Assembly (NCBI RefSeq): GCF_013093415.1
Contig: NZ_JABFBC010000001.1
Span: 496,001-560,000 of the forward strand
Direction: 5' to 3'
Length of the DNA stretch: 64,000 bases
Source of the DNA: Halovulum dunhuangense
GTDB taxonomy: Bacteria; Pseudomonadota; Alphaproteobacteria; Rhodobacterales; Rhodobacteraceae
In this document: positions 6,351 to 15,955 of the stretch, piece after piece
Layout: every line of letters begins with the position of its first letter
How positions within the stretch are numbered: the stretch's first letter is position 1
The notes under the pieces: model-generated
What the model saw: only the letters and a program-made list of their open reading frames with translations
Told to the model about the DNA's origin: nothing
The model's database searches: none
Made by a program: the position numbers and the translations under genes

Positions 6351-8189
6351 ATGTTTCGCCGTTTCGAGAACCTTGTCGATCCCTTTGCCGAGCCGCCCGC
6401 GGGCACGCCGCCTGCGACCTTGTGGGCCTATCTGCGGACCCAGCTCGTCCCGTTCCGCCGCCACCTGATCTGGATGGCCGTGGTCGGCGCCGTCGTTGCG
6501 CTGATCGAGATGGGGCTGATCTTCTACTCGGGCCGCGTCGTGAACCTGATCACCGATGCCGAGCCCGCCGCCTTCTGGGCCGAGCACGGGCTGGAGCTGA
6601 CCCTGGCCGCCCTGTTCATCCTGTTCCTGCGGCCGCTGATCATGGGGCTGAACCACCTGCTGCTGGAGCAGACGCTGGCCGGCAACATGCAGGAGCAGGT
6701 CCGCTGGCGGGCGCACCGGCATCTGCTGGGCCAGTCGGCGGGGTTCTTCCAGAACGATTTCGCCGGGCGGCTGACCAACCGGGTGATGCAGATGGGCCCG
6801 GCGGTCGAGGATTCCGTGCACATGTTCTTCGACGGGATCTGGTACGCGCTGACCTATGTCGCGGGCGCGCTGATCATCCTTTACGGCATGGACTGGCGCA
6901 TCGCGCTGCCGCTGGGCCTGTGGCTGGTCGCCTATGTCGCCTACAGCCGCAACATCGCGCGGCGCGTCGGCGCTGCCTCCGAACGGTGGTCGGATGCCCG
7001 CAGCCTGGTCACCGGGCGGGTGGTGGACGCCTATACCAACATCGAGTCGGTCAAGCTGTTTGCCTCCAGCGGCCGCGAGGAGGCCTATGTCCTGTCGGCC
7101 ATGCGCCGTCTGCGCCTGCGCTTCCAGCGCTTCCTGCGGCTGATGACCGAGATGACCTTCGTGCTGAACGTGATGAACGGCTTCCTCATCGTCGGTGTCA
7201 CGGGGGCGGCGGTGCTGCTGTGGACGCGCGGCGCCGTCACCGTGGGCGAGGTAGCCGCGGCCGCCGCCCTGACCATCCGGCTGAACGGCATGTCGGGCTG
7301 GATCATGTGGGTGACCATCCGCCTGTTCGAACATGCCGGCGTCATCCGCGAGGGGCTGCGCTCGATCGCCCGGCCGCAGACGGTGGTGGATGTCCCCGGC
7401 GCACCGGCGCTGGCGCTGTCGCGCGGCACCATCGAGTTCCGCGACGTGCATCACCATTATGGCCGCGGCCATGGGGGGTTGTCGGGCGTCAACCTCCGGA
7501 TCGCGCCGGGGCAGAAGGTGGGCCTTGTCGGGCGCTCCGGCGCGGGCAAGTCGAGCCTCGTGAACCTGCTGCTGCGGTTCCGTGACGCCGAGCAGGGGCA
7601 GATCCTGATCGACGGGCAGGATATCGCCCGCGTGACGCAGGAAAGCCTGCGCCGGCAGATCGGGATGGTCACGCAGGACAGCAGCCTGCTGCACCGCTCG
7701 GTGCGGGCGAATATCCTCTATGGCAATCCCGACGCGACCGAGGATCAGATGATCGCCGCCGCAAGGCGGGCCGAGGCGCATGACTTCATCCAGACGCTTC
7801 AGGATCGGCATGGCCGCACCGGCTATGACGCGCAGGTGGGCGAGCGGGGGGTGAAGCTGTCGGGCGGCCAGCGCCAGCGCATCGCCATCGCGCGGGTCAT
7901 CCTGAAGGACGCGCCGATCCTGGTGCTGGACGAGGCGACCTCGGCGCTCGACTCGGAAGTCGAGGCGGCGATCCAGGACACGCTTTACGGCGTGATGGAG
8001 GGAAAGACCGTCATTGCCATCGCGCATCGGCTCTCTACCATTGCGCGCATGGACCGGATCGTCGTTCTGGACAATGGCCGCGTCGTAGAGGACGGCACCC
8101 ATGACGCGCTGCTGGCGCGCCGCGGCATCTATGCCGGGCTCTGGGCCCGGCAGTCGGGCGGGTTCCTCGGCATGGATGCGGCCGAATGA
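6351..8189 (+). CDS. ABC exporter half-transporter (first of pair)
   Basis: A 612-residue type IV ABC exporter with an N-terminal six-helix membrane domain (about 25-330) and a C-terminal ATPase. Walker A is GRSGAGKSS, the signature is VKLSGGQRQR, Walker B ends in VLDEATSALD with the catalytic Glu present, and the H-loop is IAHRLST. The ATG at 6351 follows GAGGAG. It overlaps the next exporter gene by 4 bases, so the two probably form a heterodimer. The substrate is unknown; related pairs are called multidrug or lipid exporters. Confidence 0.88.
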   Translation: MFRRFENLVDPFAEPPAGTPPATLWAYLRTQLVPFRRHLIWMAVVGAVVALIEMGLIFYSGRVVNLITDAEPAAFWAEHGLELTLAALFILFLRPLIMGLNHLLLEQTLAGNMQEQVRWRAHRHLLGQSAGFFQNDFAGRLTNRVMQMGPAVEDSVHMFFDGIWYALTYVAGALIILYGMDWRIALPLGLWLVAYVAYSRNIARRVGAASERWSDARSLVTGRVVDAYTNIESVKLFASSGREEAYVLSAMRRLRLRFQRFLRLMTEMTFVLNVMNGFLIVGVTGAAVLLWTRGAVTVGEVAAAAALTIRLNGMSGWIMWVTIRLFEHAGVIREGLRSIARPQTVVDVPGAPALALSRGTIEFRDVHHHYGRGHGGLSGVNLRIAPGQKVGLVGRSGAGKSSLVNLLLRFRDAEQGQILIDGQDIARVTQESLRRQIGMVTQDSSLLHRSVRANILYGNPDATEDQMIAAARRAEAHDFIQTLQDRHGRTGYDAQVGERGVKLSGGQRQRIAIARVILKDAPILVLDEATSALDSEVEAAIQDTLYGVMEGKTVIAIAHRLSTIARMDRIVVLDNGRVVEDGTHDALLARRGIYAGLWARQSGGFLGMDAAE

Positions 8190-10033
8190 TGCGAAGCCCC
8201 TTCCGCCTGCTGACCCGCCTGATCGACCCCTTCGCCCCTGCCGAAGGCCCGCCGCCACGGCGCATCCTGCCCTTCACCCGCTGGGCCCTGCGCGGCGCGG
8301 GCCCCGCGCTGCTGCTGGCAGCCTGCGTCAGCGTGCTGGCCGGCACCTCGGAACTGGTGGCCGCGTGGTTCACCGGCTGGGCCATCGACACCGCGCTGGC
8401 GGCGGGGCCGGGGTCTTTTCCCGGTGCGCTCTGGGGGGTTCTGATCGGGGGCGTGGTGTTCTTCGCGCTGGTCCGCCCGGCGGTCTTCGCGATCGATGCC
8501 TCGATGTCATCGGTGCTGGTGCAGCCGCATCTCTTCCCGCTGGTCCTGAGCCGGATCAACCGGCATGCGCTGGGCCATTCCATGCGCTACTACGAAAACG
8601 ACTTCGCCGGCCGCATCAGCCAGAAGGCGATGCAACTCTCGCGCGCGCTGACCGACGTGGTCAGCGAGTCGATCGACGTGGTCATCTACACCATGGCGAT
8701 CTTTGCCGGCTCCATCGTGCTTCTGGGCGGGATCGACCCGCGCATCCTGCTGATCTTCGCGGTCTGGTTCGCGCTCTATGCCGGCTTCCTGCGGTTCTTC
8801 ATCCCGATGGTGCGCAGTCGCGCCGCCGCCCGCGCCTCGGCCCGTGCCGTGGTGACGGGGCAGATCGTGGACACGTTGTCCAACATCGCCACGGTCAAGC
8901 TCTTCGCCCATGACGATGTCGAGGATCGCGCCGCGCTTGACGCGATGGAGCGGTTCCGCGCCCGCGGCGTCGATTTCGGCGTGATGTCCGCAAGCTTCCG
9001 TTTCGTGCTGATGACGCTGGGCGGGCTGCTGCCGCTCTCGACCATCACCGCGGCGCTGTATCTCTGGTCGGTCGGCATCGCCACTCCGGGGGACATCGCC
9101 ATGACGGCGATGGTCTCGACCCGGCTTGCCCAGATCACCAACCGCGTCAGCATGGCCGGGGTCAGCATCTTCGCCAATATCGGCGAGATCGAGGACGGGA
9201 TCGAGACGCTCGCCCAGCCGCACGAGATCACCGACCGCCCCGGCGCGGTGGCAAGTGTCGCGGGCCGCGGTGCCGTCGCCTTCGACCATGTGACCTTTGC
9301 CTATGGGGGCAAGGTCGCGGCGCTGAGGGATTTCAGCCTGAACATCGCGCCGGGCGAAAAGGTGGCGCTGGTGGGTGCATCGGGTGCTGGCAAGAGCACC
9401 GTCACCTCGCTGCTGCTGCGGCTCTACGACACCGAGAAGGGGCGGATCCTGCTCGACGGGGTGGACGTGCGCGACATGACCCAGCACGCGCTGCGCGACC
9501 GGATCTCGGTCGTCCGCCAGGAAACCACCATGTTCAACCGCTCGGCGCTGGACAACATCCGCTATGGCCGCCCCGAGGCCACCGACGAAGAGGTGTTCGA
9601 GGCCGCCCGCCGTGCCGAAGCGCATGACTTCATCCTTGCCCTGAGCGATCACAAGGGCCGCCAGGGCTATGCCGCCCGGCTGGGCGAGCGCGGGGTCAAG
9701 CTGTCGGGCGGCCAGCGCCAGCGCATCGCTCTGGCTCGCGCCATCCTCAAGGACGCGCCGGTGCTGGTGCTGGACGAGGCGACATCGGCGCTCGACAGCG
9801 AAGTGGAAGCCAGGATCCAGCACTCCCTCGATGCCGTGATGACGGGCAAGACCGTCATCGCCATCGCCCACCGGCTCAGCACGATCGCCGCGATGGACCG
9901 CATCGTGGTGATGGACGCAGGCCGGATCGTCGAACAGGGCACCCATGACGAGCTGCTCGCGCGCGGCGGGCTCTATGCCGGGTTCTGGAACCGCCAGTCG
10001 GGCGGCTTCCTGGGCCGCACCGCCGCCGAATAG
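8186..10033 (+). CDS. ABC exporter half-transporter (second of pair)
   Basis: A 615-residue half-transporter of the same architecture as its upstream partner. Walker A is GASGAGKST, the signature VKLSGGQRQR and Walker B VLDEATSALD. Both partners keep the catalytic Glu and H-loop His, so neither nucleotide site looks degenerate. The start codon overlaps the previous stop (ATGA). The shared C-terminal ending around LYAGFWNRQSGGFLG suggests the pair arose by duplication. tlyA follows after 2 bases. Confidence 0.88.
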   Translation: MMRSPFRLLTRLIDPFAPAEGPPPRRILPFTRWALRGAGPALLLAACVSVLAGTSELVAAWFTGWAIDTALAAGPGSFPGALWGVLIGGVVFFALVRPAVFAIDASMSSVLVQPHLFPLVLSRINRHALGHSMRYYENDFAGRISQKAMQLSRALTDVVSESIDVVIYTMAIFAGSIVLLGGIDPRILLIFAVWFALYAGFLRFFIPMVRSRAAARASARAVVTGQIVDTLSNIATVKLFAHDDVEDRAALDAMERFRARGVDFGVMSASFRFVLMTLGGLLPLSTITAALYLWSVGIATPGDIAMTAMVSTRLAQITNRVSMAGVSIFANIGEIEDGIETLAQPHEITDRPGAVASVAGRGAVAFDHVTFAYGGKVAALRDFSLNIAPGEKVALVGASGAGKSTVTSLLLRLYDTEKGRILLDGVDVRDMTQHALRDRISVVRQETTMFNRSALDNIRYGRPEATDEEVFEAARRAEAHDFILALSDHKGRQGYAARLGERGVKLSGGQRQRIALARAILKDAPVLVLDEATSALDSEVEARIQHSLDAVMTGKTVIAIAHRLSTIAAMDRIVVMDAGRIVEQGTHDELLARGGLYAGFWNRQSGGFLGRTAAE

Positions 10034-10035
10034 CG

Positions 10036-10764
10036 ATGGCGCAGCGTCTGGATCAGGCCATGGTGGCGCGGGGCCTCGCCGACAGCCGCGCCCGCGCGCA
10101 GGCGCTGATCGCGGCCGGCGCGGTCACGGTGGACGGGGCGGTCGTCACGAAACCCGCCGCCCGGATCGCGGAGCAGGCGATCGCCCTTGCCGCCGATCCG
10201 CTGCCCTGGGTGTCGCGGGCCGCGCTGAAGCTGGTCCATGCCCTCGACCATTTCGCCCTTTCGCCCGAAGGCGCCGTCTGCGCCGATATCGGCGCCTCCA
10301 CGGGCGGCTTTACAGAGGTGCTGCTCGCGCGCGGGGCCGCGCGCGTGATTGCGGTCGATGTCGGGCATGGGCAGCTGCACCCGCGCCTTGCCGCAGATCC
10401 GCGCATCGAGAACCGCGAGGGGGTGAACGCCCGCGCCCTGGCGCCCGGCGACCTGCCGCCGCTCGATTGGGTGGTGAGCGATCTCTCCTTCATCTCAACC
10501 ACCAAGGCGCTGGCCCCCGCGCTTGCGGCGGCCCGGTCCGGGGCCAGGCTTGTCACGCTGGTGAAGCCGCAATTCGAGCTTTCGCCCGGCGACATCGGCA
10601 AGGGCGGCATCGTGCGTGATCCCGCCCTTCACGCCCGCGCGGTCGAGACGGTGCTCGGCTGGGTGAAAGCGCGGGGCTGGCAGGTAACGGGCGTCACCGA
10701 CAGCCCGATCGCCGGGGGCGACGGCAACCGCGAATTCCTGCTCGCCGCCCGAAAGCCGGGCTGA
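10036..10764 (+). CDS. tlyA: TlyA-family rRNA 2'-O-methyltransferase / hemolysin A homologue
   Basis: A 242-residue protein with an S4 RNA-binding domain at the N-terminus (RLDQAMVARGLADSRARAQA) and an FtsJ-like Rossmann methyltransferase domain (ADIGASTGGFTEVLLARGA near residue 80; DWVVSDLSFIS). TlyA enzymes make 2'-O-methylcytidine in 16S and/or 23S rRNA. It follows the exporter pair with a 2-base gap and so is probably co-transcribed, although a functional link is not obvious. Confidence 0.87.
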   Translation: MAQRLDQAMVARGLADSRARAQALIAAGAVTVDGAVVTKPAARIAEQAIALAADPLPWVSRAALKLVHALDHFALSPEGAVCADIGASTGGFTEVLLARGAARVIAVDVGHGQLHPRLAADPRIENREGVNARALAPGDLPPLDWVVSDLSFISTTKALAPALAAARSGARLVTLVKPQFELSPGDIGKGGIVRDPALHARAVETVLGWVKARGWQVTGVTDSPIAGGDGNREFLLAARKPG

Positions 10765-10774
10765 CCGCCCGAAT

Positions 10775-10813
10775 TCCACTTTCTTCAAATATCCCCGCCG
10801 GAGGCATCCGGCG
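10775..10813 (-). repeat. 39-bp interspersed repeat, copy 1
   Basis: Read on the minus strand this copy matches the copy at 38681-38719 in 38 of 39 positions. It has a hairpin GCCGGA-TGCC-TCCGGC followed by GGGGATATTTGA and an A/G-rich end. It lies between the convergent genes tlyA and the VOC gene. I recall similar elements in many Rhodobacteraceae intergenic regions; a terminator-like role is plausible. Confidence 0.75.
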
Positions 10814-10838
10814 CCGGCCACAGGCCCAGGGCCGCGGG

Positions 10839-11339
10839 TCAGGCCAGCGCCATCAGTCCCTCCATGTCGAGCGGCGCGTTCACCATCCTCAGATGACCGT
10901 TCGCACCGACGGGCCAGGCGTCGCGCGGCCTGTCCCAATACAGCTCGACACCGTTCTCGTCCGGATCGCGCAGGTAAAGCGCCTCGCTCACCCCGTGATC
11001 GGCGGCCCCGTCCAGGTCGATTCCGGCCGCGGCGACACGGCGCACCGCCTGCGCGAGGTCCCGGCGCGTGGGATAAAGAAAGGCCGTGTGGTACAGCCCG
11101 GTATGCCCGCGCGGCGGCGGCGTGCCGCCCAGGCTGTCCCAGGTATTCAGCCCGATATGGTGGTGGTAGCCGCCCGCCGACAGGAAAGCGGCGCCGGGGC
11201 CGTAGCGCTGCACCAGGTCAAGGCCCAGCACGTCGCGGTAGAAGGCGATCGCGCGGTCAAGGTCCGCGACGCGCAGATGGACATGGCCGATCCGCAGCCC
11301 CTCGGGGGCGGGCGGCAGGGCGGGGCGTTCGGGGGTCAT
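10839..11339 (-). CDS. VOC-family metalloenzyme (CatE/glyoxalase type)
   Basis: A 166-residue vicinal oxygen chelate protein with one visible domain pair. IGHVHLRVADLDRAIAFYRD supplies the first metal-ligand His, GGYHHHIGLNTW the second, and NGVELYWDRP the Glu. This pattern is that of CatE-like extradiol dioxygenases and glyoxalase relatives. ATG 11339 has GGAG at good spacing; an upstream in-frame start at 11378 is less likely. Substrate unknown. Confidence 0.82.
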   Translation of the reverse strand: MTPERPALPPAPEGLRIGHVHLRVADLDRAIAFYRDVLGLDLVQRYGPGAAFLSAGGYHHHIGLNTWDSLGGTPPPRGHTGLYHTAFLYPTRRDLAQAVRRVAAAGIDLDGAADHGVSEALYLRDPDENGVELYWDRPRDAWPVGANGHLRMVNAPLDMEGLMALA

Positions 11340-11458
11340 GTGGCTCTCCTTTGTTTCTTCAGGGAATATAAGGAACAAGCCTGATCTGCATAAGAACTGA
11401 AATTCGACACAATCGGTTGCGTCTTTCGCCGCGCCCCGCGCGCGGATAAAAGGCGCCC

Positions 11459-12664
11459 ATGGACGGGATCGCGATCGAACGGCTGGGACATGAGGGCGAC
11501 GGCGTGGGCGGCGGGGGTTATCACCCCTTCACCCTGCCGGGAGAGACCATCCTGTCCGGCGATCCGCCCAAGATCCTGACCCCGTCGCCGGATCGCGTCG
11601 CGCCGGTCTGCCCCCATTTCGGCCGCTGCGGCGGCTGCGCGCTGCAACACGCCTCGGATGATTTCCTCGCCCGCTGGAAGCAGGCGGTGGTCGAACGCGC
11701 GCTGGCCGCACGCGGCCTGTCCGCGCCGTTCCGCCCCATCGCCGTGTCGCCGCCCAACAGCCGCCGGCGGGCGACATTCGCCGGGCGGCGCACGAAGAAG
11801 GGCGTGCAGATCGGCTTTCATGGCCGTGGCAGCGACCGGATCGAGGATGTGACCACCTGCGCCCTGGTGCGCCCCGGCATGCTGGCCCTGCGCCCGGTGC
11901 TGGAGGAGATCACCCGCCTTGGCGCCTCGCGCAAGGGCGGGTTGCGGCTGCTCGTGACCGAATGCGACGGCGGCTGGGATATCGACGTCTCGGGCGGCAA
12001 GCCGCTCGAGGGGCCGCTTGCCGCAAGTCTTGCAGCCCTTGCCGGGCGCGCCGATCTGGCCCGGCTGTCCTGGGAGGGCGAGGTCGTGGCCTTGATCCGC
12101 CCGCCCGCGCAGGTCATGGGCCGTGCGCGCGTCGTGCCGCCCCCCGGCGCGTTCCTTCAGGCCACGCCCCAAGGCGAGGCGGCACTGGTCGCCGCCGTGC
12201 GCGACGCGGTGGGCGATGCCGGGCGGATCGCCGATCTGTTCGCGGGCTGCGGCACCTTCGCGCTGCCGCTGGCCGAGCGGGCAGAGGTGCTGGCGGTCGA
12301 GGGCGATGGCGGAATGCTGGCGGCGCTGGAAAAGGGCTGGCGCGAGGCCGAAGGGCTGAAGGCGGTCCGGATCGAGACGCGCGACCTGTTCCGCCGTCCG
12401 CTGGAGCCGCTGGAGTTGCGCGGCTTCGATGCCGTGGTGATCGACCCGCCGCGCGCGGGATGCGAGGCGCAGGCGGCGCGGCTGGCGGCATCGCGCGTGC
12501 CGGTGATCGCCGCCGTGTCCTGCAACCCGGTCACATTTGCGCGCGACGCGCAGGCGCTGGTGGCGGCGGGCTACAGTCTTGACTGGGTGCAGGTGGTCGA
12601 CCAGTTCCGCTGGTCGGGCCATGCGGAACTGGTGGCGCGGCTCAGCCGAACAGTTGCCGGCTGA
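11459..12664 (+). CDS. RNA m5U methyltransferase, TrmA/RlmD family
   Basis: A 401-residue SAM-dependent uracil-C5 RNA methyltransferase. An N-terminal iron-sulfur motif is visible as CPHFGRCGGCALQH. The SAM site is DLFAGCGTFALPLA. The catalytic Cys is in VSCNP and the DPPRAGC motif precedes it. The TRAM domain at the N-terminus is short. Target (23S rRNA U1939/U747 type or tRNA U54) cannot be settled. The gene converges with the HAD dehalogenase and the two coding regions overlap by 23 bases. Confidence 0.85.
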   Translation: MDGIAIERLGHEGDGVGGGGYHPFTLPGETILSGDPPKILTPSPDRVAPVCPHFGRCGGCALQHASDDFLARWKQAVVERALAARGLSAPFRPIAVSPPNSRRRATFAGRRTKKGVQIGFHGRGSDRIEDVTTCALVRPGMLALRPVLEEITRLGASRKGGLRLLVTECDGGWDIDVSGGKPLEGPLAASLAALAGRADLARLSWEGEVVALIRPPAQVMGRARVVPPPGAFLQATPQGEAALVAAVRDAVGDAGRIADLFAGCGTFALPLAERAEVLAVEGDGGMLAALEKGWREAEGLKAVRIETRDLFRRPLEPLELRGFDAVVIDPPRAGCEAQAARLAASRVPVIAAVSCNPVTFARDAQALVAAGYSLDWVQVVDQFRWSGHAELVARLSRTVAG

Positions 12665-13325
12665 GCGCCGGGAAGTCTGACGCCACCACATCCCAGTCCT
12701 GCGCGGGCCCGAGGTCGGACTGCCGATCCGGGCCGTATTCCATGGGGCGCGGCACGAAGGCAGTGGCAAGCCCGGCTGCCCGCGCTGCCTCCAGGTCGTC
12801 GTTGTGCGCGGCGACCATCATCACACTCTCGGGCGCCAGCCGCAGCGCCGCGCAGCTGGCAAGATAAACCCCCGGCCTGGGCTTGTAGTCGCGCGCGATC
12901 TCAGCCCCGAGGATGCAGTCCCACGGCAGCCCGGCATGGCGCGCGAGGCGCGTCATCAGCGCGATCGAGCCGTTCGAGCAGGGGGCGATGATGGCATGAC
13001 CGCGCAGGTCGTGAAGTCCCGGCACCACGTCGGGCCACGGATCCAGCCGTTCCCACGCACGGTTCAGCCCGTCGCGGTCCGGCACCGCCAGCCCGAAGCG
13101 GCCCAGCACGAGGTTCAGGTTCTCGCGGTGCAGGTCGTCCAGCGCGACATAGTCGCGGTTGCCAGCCCGGATCCGCTCCATCGCCGGCTGGTATTCGCCC
13201 CGCCAGGCATCGGCCAGCGCCAGCGCGTCGGCACCCGGCAGCACGGCGGCTAGTTCCCGCGCGATGCAGGTGCGCCAGTCCACGCAGGTGCCGAAGACAT
13301 CGAAGATCAGCGCCTCGGGCCGCAT
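12642..13325 (-). CDS. Type II haloacid dehalogenase-like hydrolase
   Basis: A 227-residue HAD hydrolase. Motif I is IFDVFGTCVDW with nucleophile Asp9, the Ser motif is PCSNGS, the Lys motif is KPRPGVY, and motif IV has AAHNDDL. This set is typical of (S)-2-haloacid dehalogenases. It starts 6 bases after the aroC stop, so it is the second gene of an aroC operon. The natural substrate may not be halogenated. Confidence 0.82.
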   Translation of the reverse strand: MRPEALIFDVFGTCVDWRTCIARELAAVLPGADALALADAWRGEYQPAMERIRAGNRDYVALDDLHRENLNLVLGRFGLAVPDRDGLNRAWERLDPWPDVVPGLHDLRGHAIIAPCSNGSIALMTRLARHAGLPWDCILGAEIARDYKPRPGVYLASCAALRLAPESVMMVAAHNDDLEAARAAGLATAFVPRPMEYGPDRQSDLGPAQDWDVVASDFPALSRQLFG

Positions 13326-13331
13326 CAGGCG

Positions 13332-14444
13332 TCAGTCGCCGACGCCGATCACGCCCTGGTTCACGCCGACATGCCCGCGATGCAGCAGGATGTGGTCGAG
13401 CAGCACACAGGCCATCATCGCCTCGCCCACCGGCACAGCGCGGATGCCCACGCAGGGGTCGTGGCGGCCCTTGGTGACGATCTCGGCGGGCTCGCCTGCC
13501 TTGGTGATGGTCTTGCGCGGGTTCAGGATCGACGATGTCGGCTTGACCGCGAAGCGCAGAACCACGTCCTGCCCGGTGGAAATCCCGCCCAGGATACCGC
13601 CCGCGTGGTTCGAGCTGTATTGTGGCTGGCCGTCGTTGCCCATGTAGATCTCGTCGGCATTCTCGATGCCGGTCAGGCCAGCGGCGTTCATGCCCTCGCC
13701 GATCTCGACGCCCTTCACGGCGTTGATCGACATGGCGGCGGCGGCAAGGTCGGTGTCGAGCTTGGCATAGATCGGGGCGCCCAGCCCCGCGGGGACGCCC
13801 TGTGCCACCACCTCGATCACGGCACCGACGGAGTTCCCGGACTTGCGCAGCGCATCGAGGCTTTCGGCCCAGCGCGCGGCGGCGTCGGCGTCGGGGCACC
13901 AGAAGGGGTTCTGCTCGATCTGCTGGAAGTCGAAGAGGCTGCGGTCGATCCCGTCGCGGCCCATCCGGACCATGTAGCCGGCGATCTTCAGCCCCGGCAC
14001 AAGCTGCGCCAGCGCCGCGCGGGCAAGCCCGCCGGCGGCAACCCGTGCGGCCGTCTCGCGCGCCGAGGAGCGGCCGCCGCCCCGGTAATCCCGGATGCCG
14101 TATTTCTGGAAATAGGTGATGTCCGCATGGCCCGGGCGGAACTTCTCCATGATCTCGGAATAGTCCTTGGACCGCTGGTCGGTGTTCCGGATCATCAGCT
14201 GCACCGGCGTGCCGGTGGTGACCCCTTCGAACACGCCGGACAGGATCTCGACCTCGTCGGCCTCGCGCCGCTGGGTCGTGTACTTGTTCTGCCCCGGCTT
14301 GCGCCGGTCCAGCCAGTGCTGGATCTGCGCCGCGGTGATCGGCACCCCCGGCGGCACCCCGTCCACCGTCGCGCCGAGCGCGGGCCCATGGCTTTCGCCC
14401 CAGGTGGTGACGCGGAAGATGTGGCCGAAGGTGTTGAAACTCAT
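13332..14444 (-). CDS. aroC: Chorismate synthase
   Basis: A 370-residue FMN-dependent enzyme converting EPSP to chorismate, the last common step of aromatic synthesis. Signatures are [18 protein letters not shown] near the N-terminus, [14 protein letters not shown] with the catalytic His, [17 protein letters not shown], and the C-terminal [15 protein letters not shown]. The start ATG at 14444 gives a standard N-terminus ([20 protein letters not shown]). Normal length for the family. Confidence 0.96.
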   Translation of the reverse strand: MSFNTFGHIFRVTTWGESHGPALGATVDGVPPGVPITAAQIQHWLDRRKPGQNKYTTQRREADEVEILSGVFEGVTTGTPVQLMIRNTDQRSKDYSEIMEKFRPGHADITYFQKYGIRDYRGGGRSSARETAARVAAGGLARAALAQLVPGLKIAGYMVRMGRDGIDRSLFDFQQIEQNPFWCPDADAAARWAESLDALRKSGNSVGAVIEVVAQGVPAGLGAPIYAKLDTDLAAAAMSINAVKGVEIGEGMNAAGLTGIENADEIYMGNDGQPQYSSNHAGGILGGISTGQDVVLRFAVKPTSSILNPRKTITKAGEPAEIVTKGRHDPCVGIRAVPVGEAMMACVLLDHILLHRGHVGVNQGVIGVGD

Positions 14445-14593
14445 TGCATGGCTCCGGGCGGGTGGTTGCGCTTGGGTGTAGCGCAGAGGCCGACGTCAGG
14501 AAAGCCTTGGCTGTCCCGGACGGCGGGACTAGATCAGATCCAGGCGCCCATTCCGGCGCACAGGCATGGCCCGCGGGGCCGGAGACAATCGTT

Positions 14594-15778
14594 ATGGCAT
14601 TTCAGGATCACGCAACGCCCGGGCAGATCCCGGCCTTCGTTCTGCCGCTTCTGCTGGCCTGCGCGACGCTGACGGTGATGGCCGGGGCCACCATCGCCCC
14701 GTCGCTGCCCGGGCTTCTGGAGCATTTCCGCAGCGTCCCGGATGCCGCCACGCTGGTGCCGCTGATCCTTACGGTGCCGGGGCTGGCGATCGCGATATCC
14801 GCGCCGCTGTGCGGCGTGCTGGTGGACCGGATGGACCCGCGCAAGGTGCTGCTGGGGTCCATCCTGCTTTATGTCGGGGCCGGAAGTTCGGGCCTGTGGC
14901 TTGACGGGCTCATGCCGATCCTTGCCGGAAGGGTGCTGCTGGGGCTTGCGGTCGGTGGGGTGATGACCGCCTCGACCACGCTGATCGCCAACATCTTCAC
15001 CGGGCCCGAGAGGGGCCGGGTGCTGGGCTACCAGGCCTCGGCCATGGGGTTCGGCGGCGTGATCTTCATCCTGGGCGGCGGGCTTCTGGCGGATGTCAGC
15101 TGGCGCGGGCCCTTCGCGATGTATCTTGTTCCGCTGGTGCTGCTGCCGCTGGTGTTCACCACGCTTCCAGCCCCCACGCAAGGAGGCGAAGGCGGCACCG
15201 GCGACGGCGGGCGCTTTCCGGTGGCTCTGGCGCTGCCGATCTATGCCAGCGCCTTCGCGGCGTTCCTGATCTTCTACATGATCCCGACGCAGTTGCCCTT
15301 CCTGATCGAGGATCTGGGCGCGGCCCGCGCCTCGACCGCCGGCTATGCCATCGCGGCGATCACGCTGGTATCCGCCACCGTATCGGCATTCTTCGGGCGC
15401 ATCCGCGCGCGGCTGTCGCCGCTGGCGATCGGCGCGCTGGGCTTCGGCCTGCTGGCGCTGGGCTATGCGCTTCTGGCAGGGGCCGGCACGCTGGGCGTCG
15501 TGTTCCTGCTGGCGCCGCTGGTGGGCGCGGCGCTGGGCGTCGTGATGCCCAACCACATGACCTGGCTGATGGGGCGCGTCCCGCCGCAGATGCGCGGACG
15601 CGCCAGCGGGTTCATGACGATGTCTATCTTCCTGGCGCAGTTCCTGTCGGCCTTTGCGGGCGCCGCGCTGGTCGGCGCAGGGGGGCTGGGCGGCGCGTTT
15701 CTCGGCATGGGGGCCGTGTCGGGGCTGGTCGCGCTGGTCTATGTTGCGGCGATCGCCCTGTCCCGACGCGCCGCTTGA
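14594..15778 (+). CDS. MFS transporter
   Basis: A 394-residue 12-helix permease. The loop after helix 2 reads GVLVDRMDPRKVLL, the MFS signature, and RVLLGLAVGGVMTASTTL follows. It resembles Bcr/AraJ-type efflux proteins; the substrate is unknown. ATG 14594 follows GGAG with 9-base spacing; the open frame further upstream overlaps the aroC promoter region and is discarded. Confidence 0.85.
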   Translation: MAFQDHATPGQIPAFVLPLLLACATLTVMAGATIAPSLPGLLEHFRSVPDAATLVPLILTVPGLAIAISAPLCGVLVDRMDPRKVLLGSILLYVGAGSSGLWLDGLMPILAGRVLLGLAVGGVMTASTTLIANIFTGPERGRVLGYQASAMGFGGVIFILGGGLLADVSWRGPFAMYLVPLVLLPLVFTTLPAPTQGGEGGTGDGGRFPVALALPIYASAFAAFLIFYMIPTQLPFLIEDLGAARASTAGYAIAAITLVSATVSAFFGRIRARLSPLAIGALGFGLLALGYALLAGAGTLGVVFLLAPLVGAALGVVMPNHMTWLMGRVPPQMRGRASGFMTMSIFLAQFLSAFAGAALVGAGGLGGAFLGMGAVSGLVALVYVAAIALSRRAA

Positions 15779-15812
15779 CGCGGGCGGGGGCCGGGACATA
15801 CACAGGCACGCA

Positions 15813-15949
15813 CGACCTCGGGGTGCCCTGTCAGGGCTGAGATGCGGGTGAACCCGCGAACCCGTCGAACCTGAACCGGATCGTACCGGCGTAGGGAAGG
15901 TGAGACAGGGATGAAACCTCCACCTGCCTTTCGCCGCAGCAACTGGAGG
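15813..15949 (+). promoter_or_regulatory. TPP (THI-box) riboswitch with SD-sequestering platform
   Basis: The aptamer (about 15813-15905) shows the THI-box core: GGGGTGCCC, GGCTGAGATGC, ACCCGTCGAACCTGA, CCGGATCG and CCGGCGTAGGGAA. P1 is ACCT (15815-15818) with AGGT (15898-15901). Downstream, CCTCCA (15917-15922) can pair with TGGAGG (15944-15949), covering the thiB ribosome site, with CTGC/GCAG extending the helix. AGGTG (15898-15902) can instead pair with CACCT (15921-15925). So bound TPP should free CACCT and hide the SD. Confidence 0.95.
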
Positions 15950-15955
15950 ATGCCG

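Noticed and set aside
6351-10033. Heterodimeric ABC exporter with one degenerate ATP site
   Set aside because: Both subunits keep complete Walker B Glu, signature and H-loop residues.
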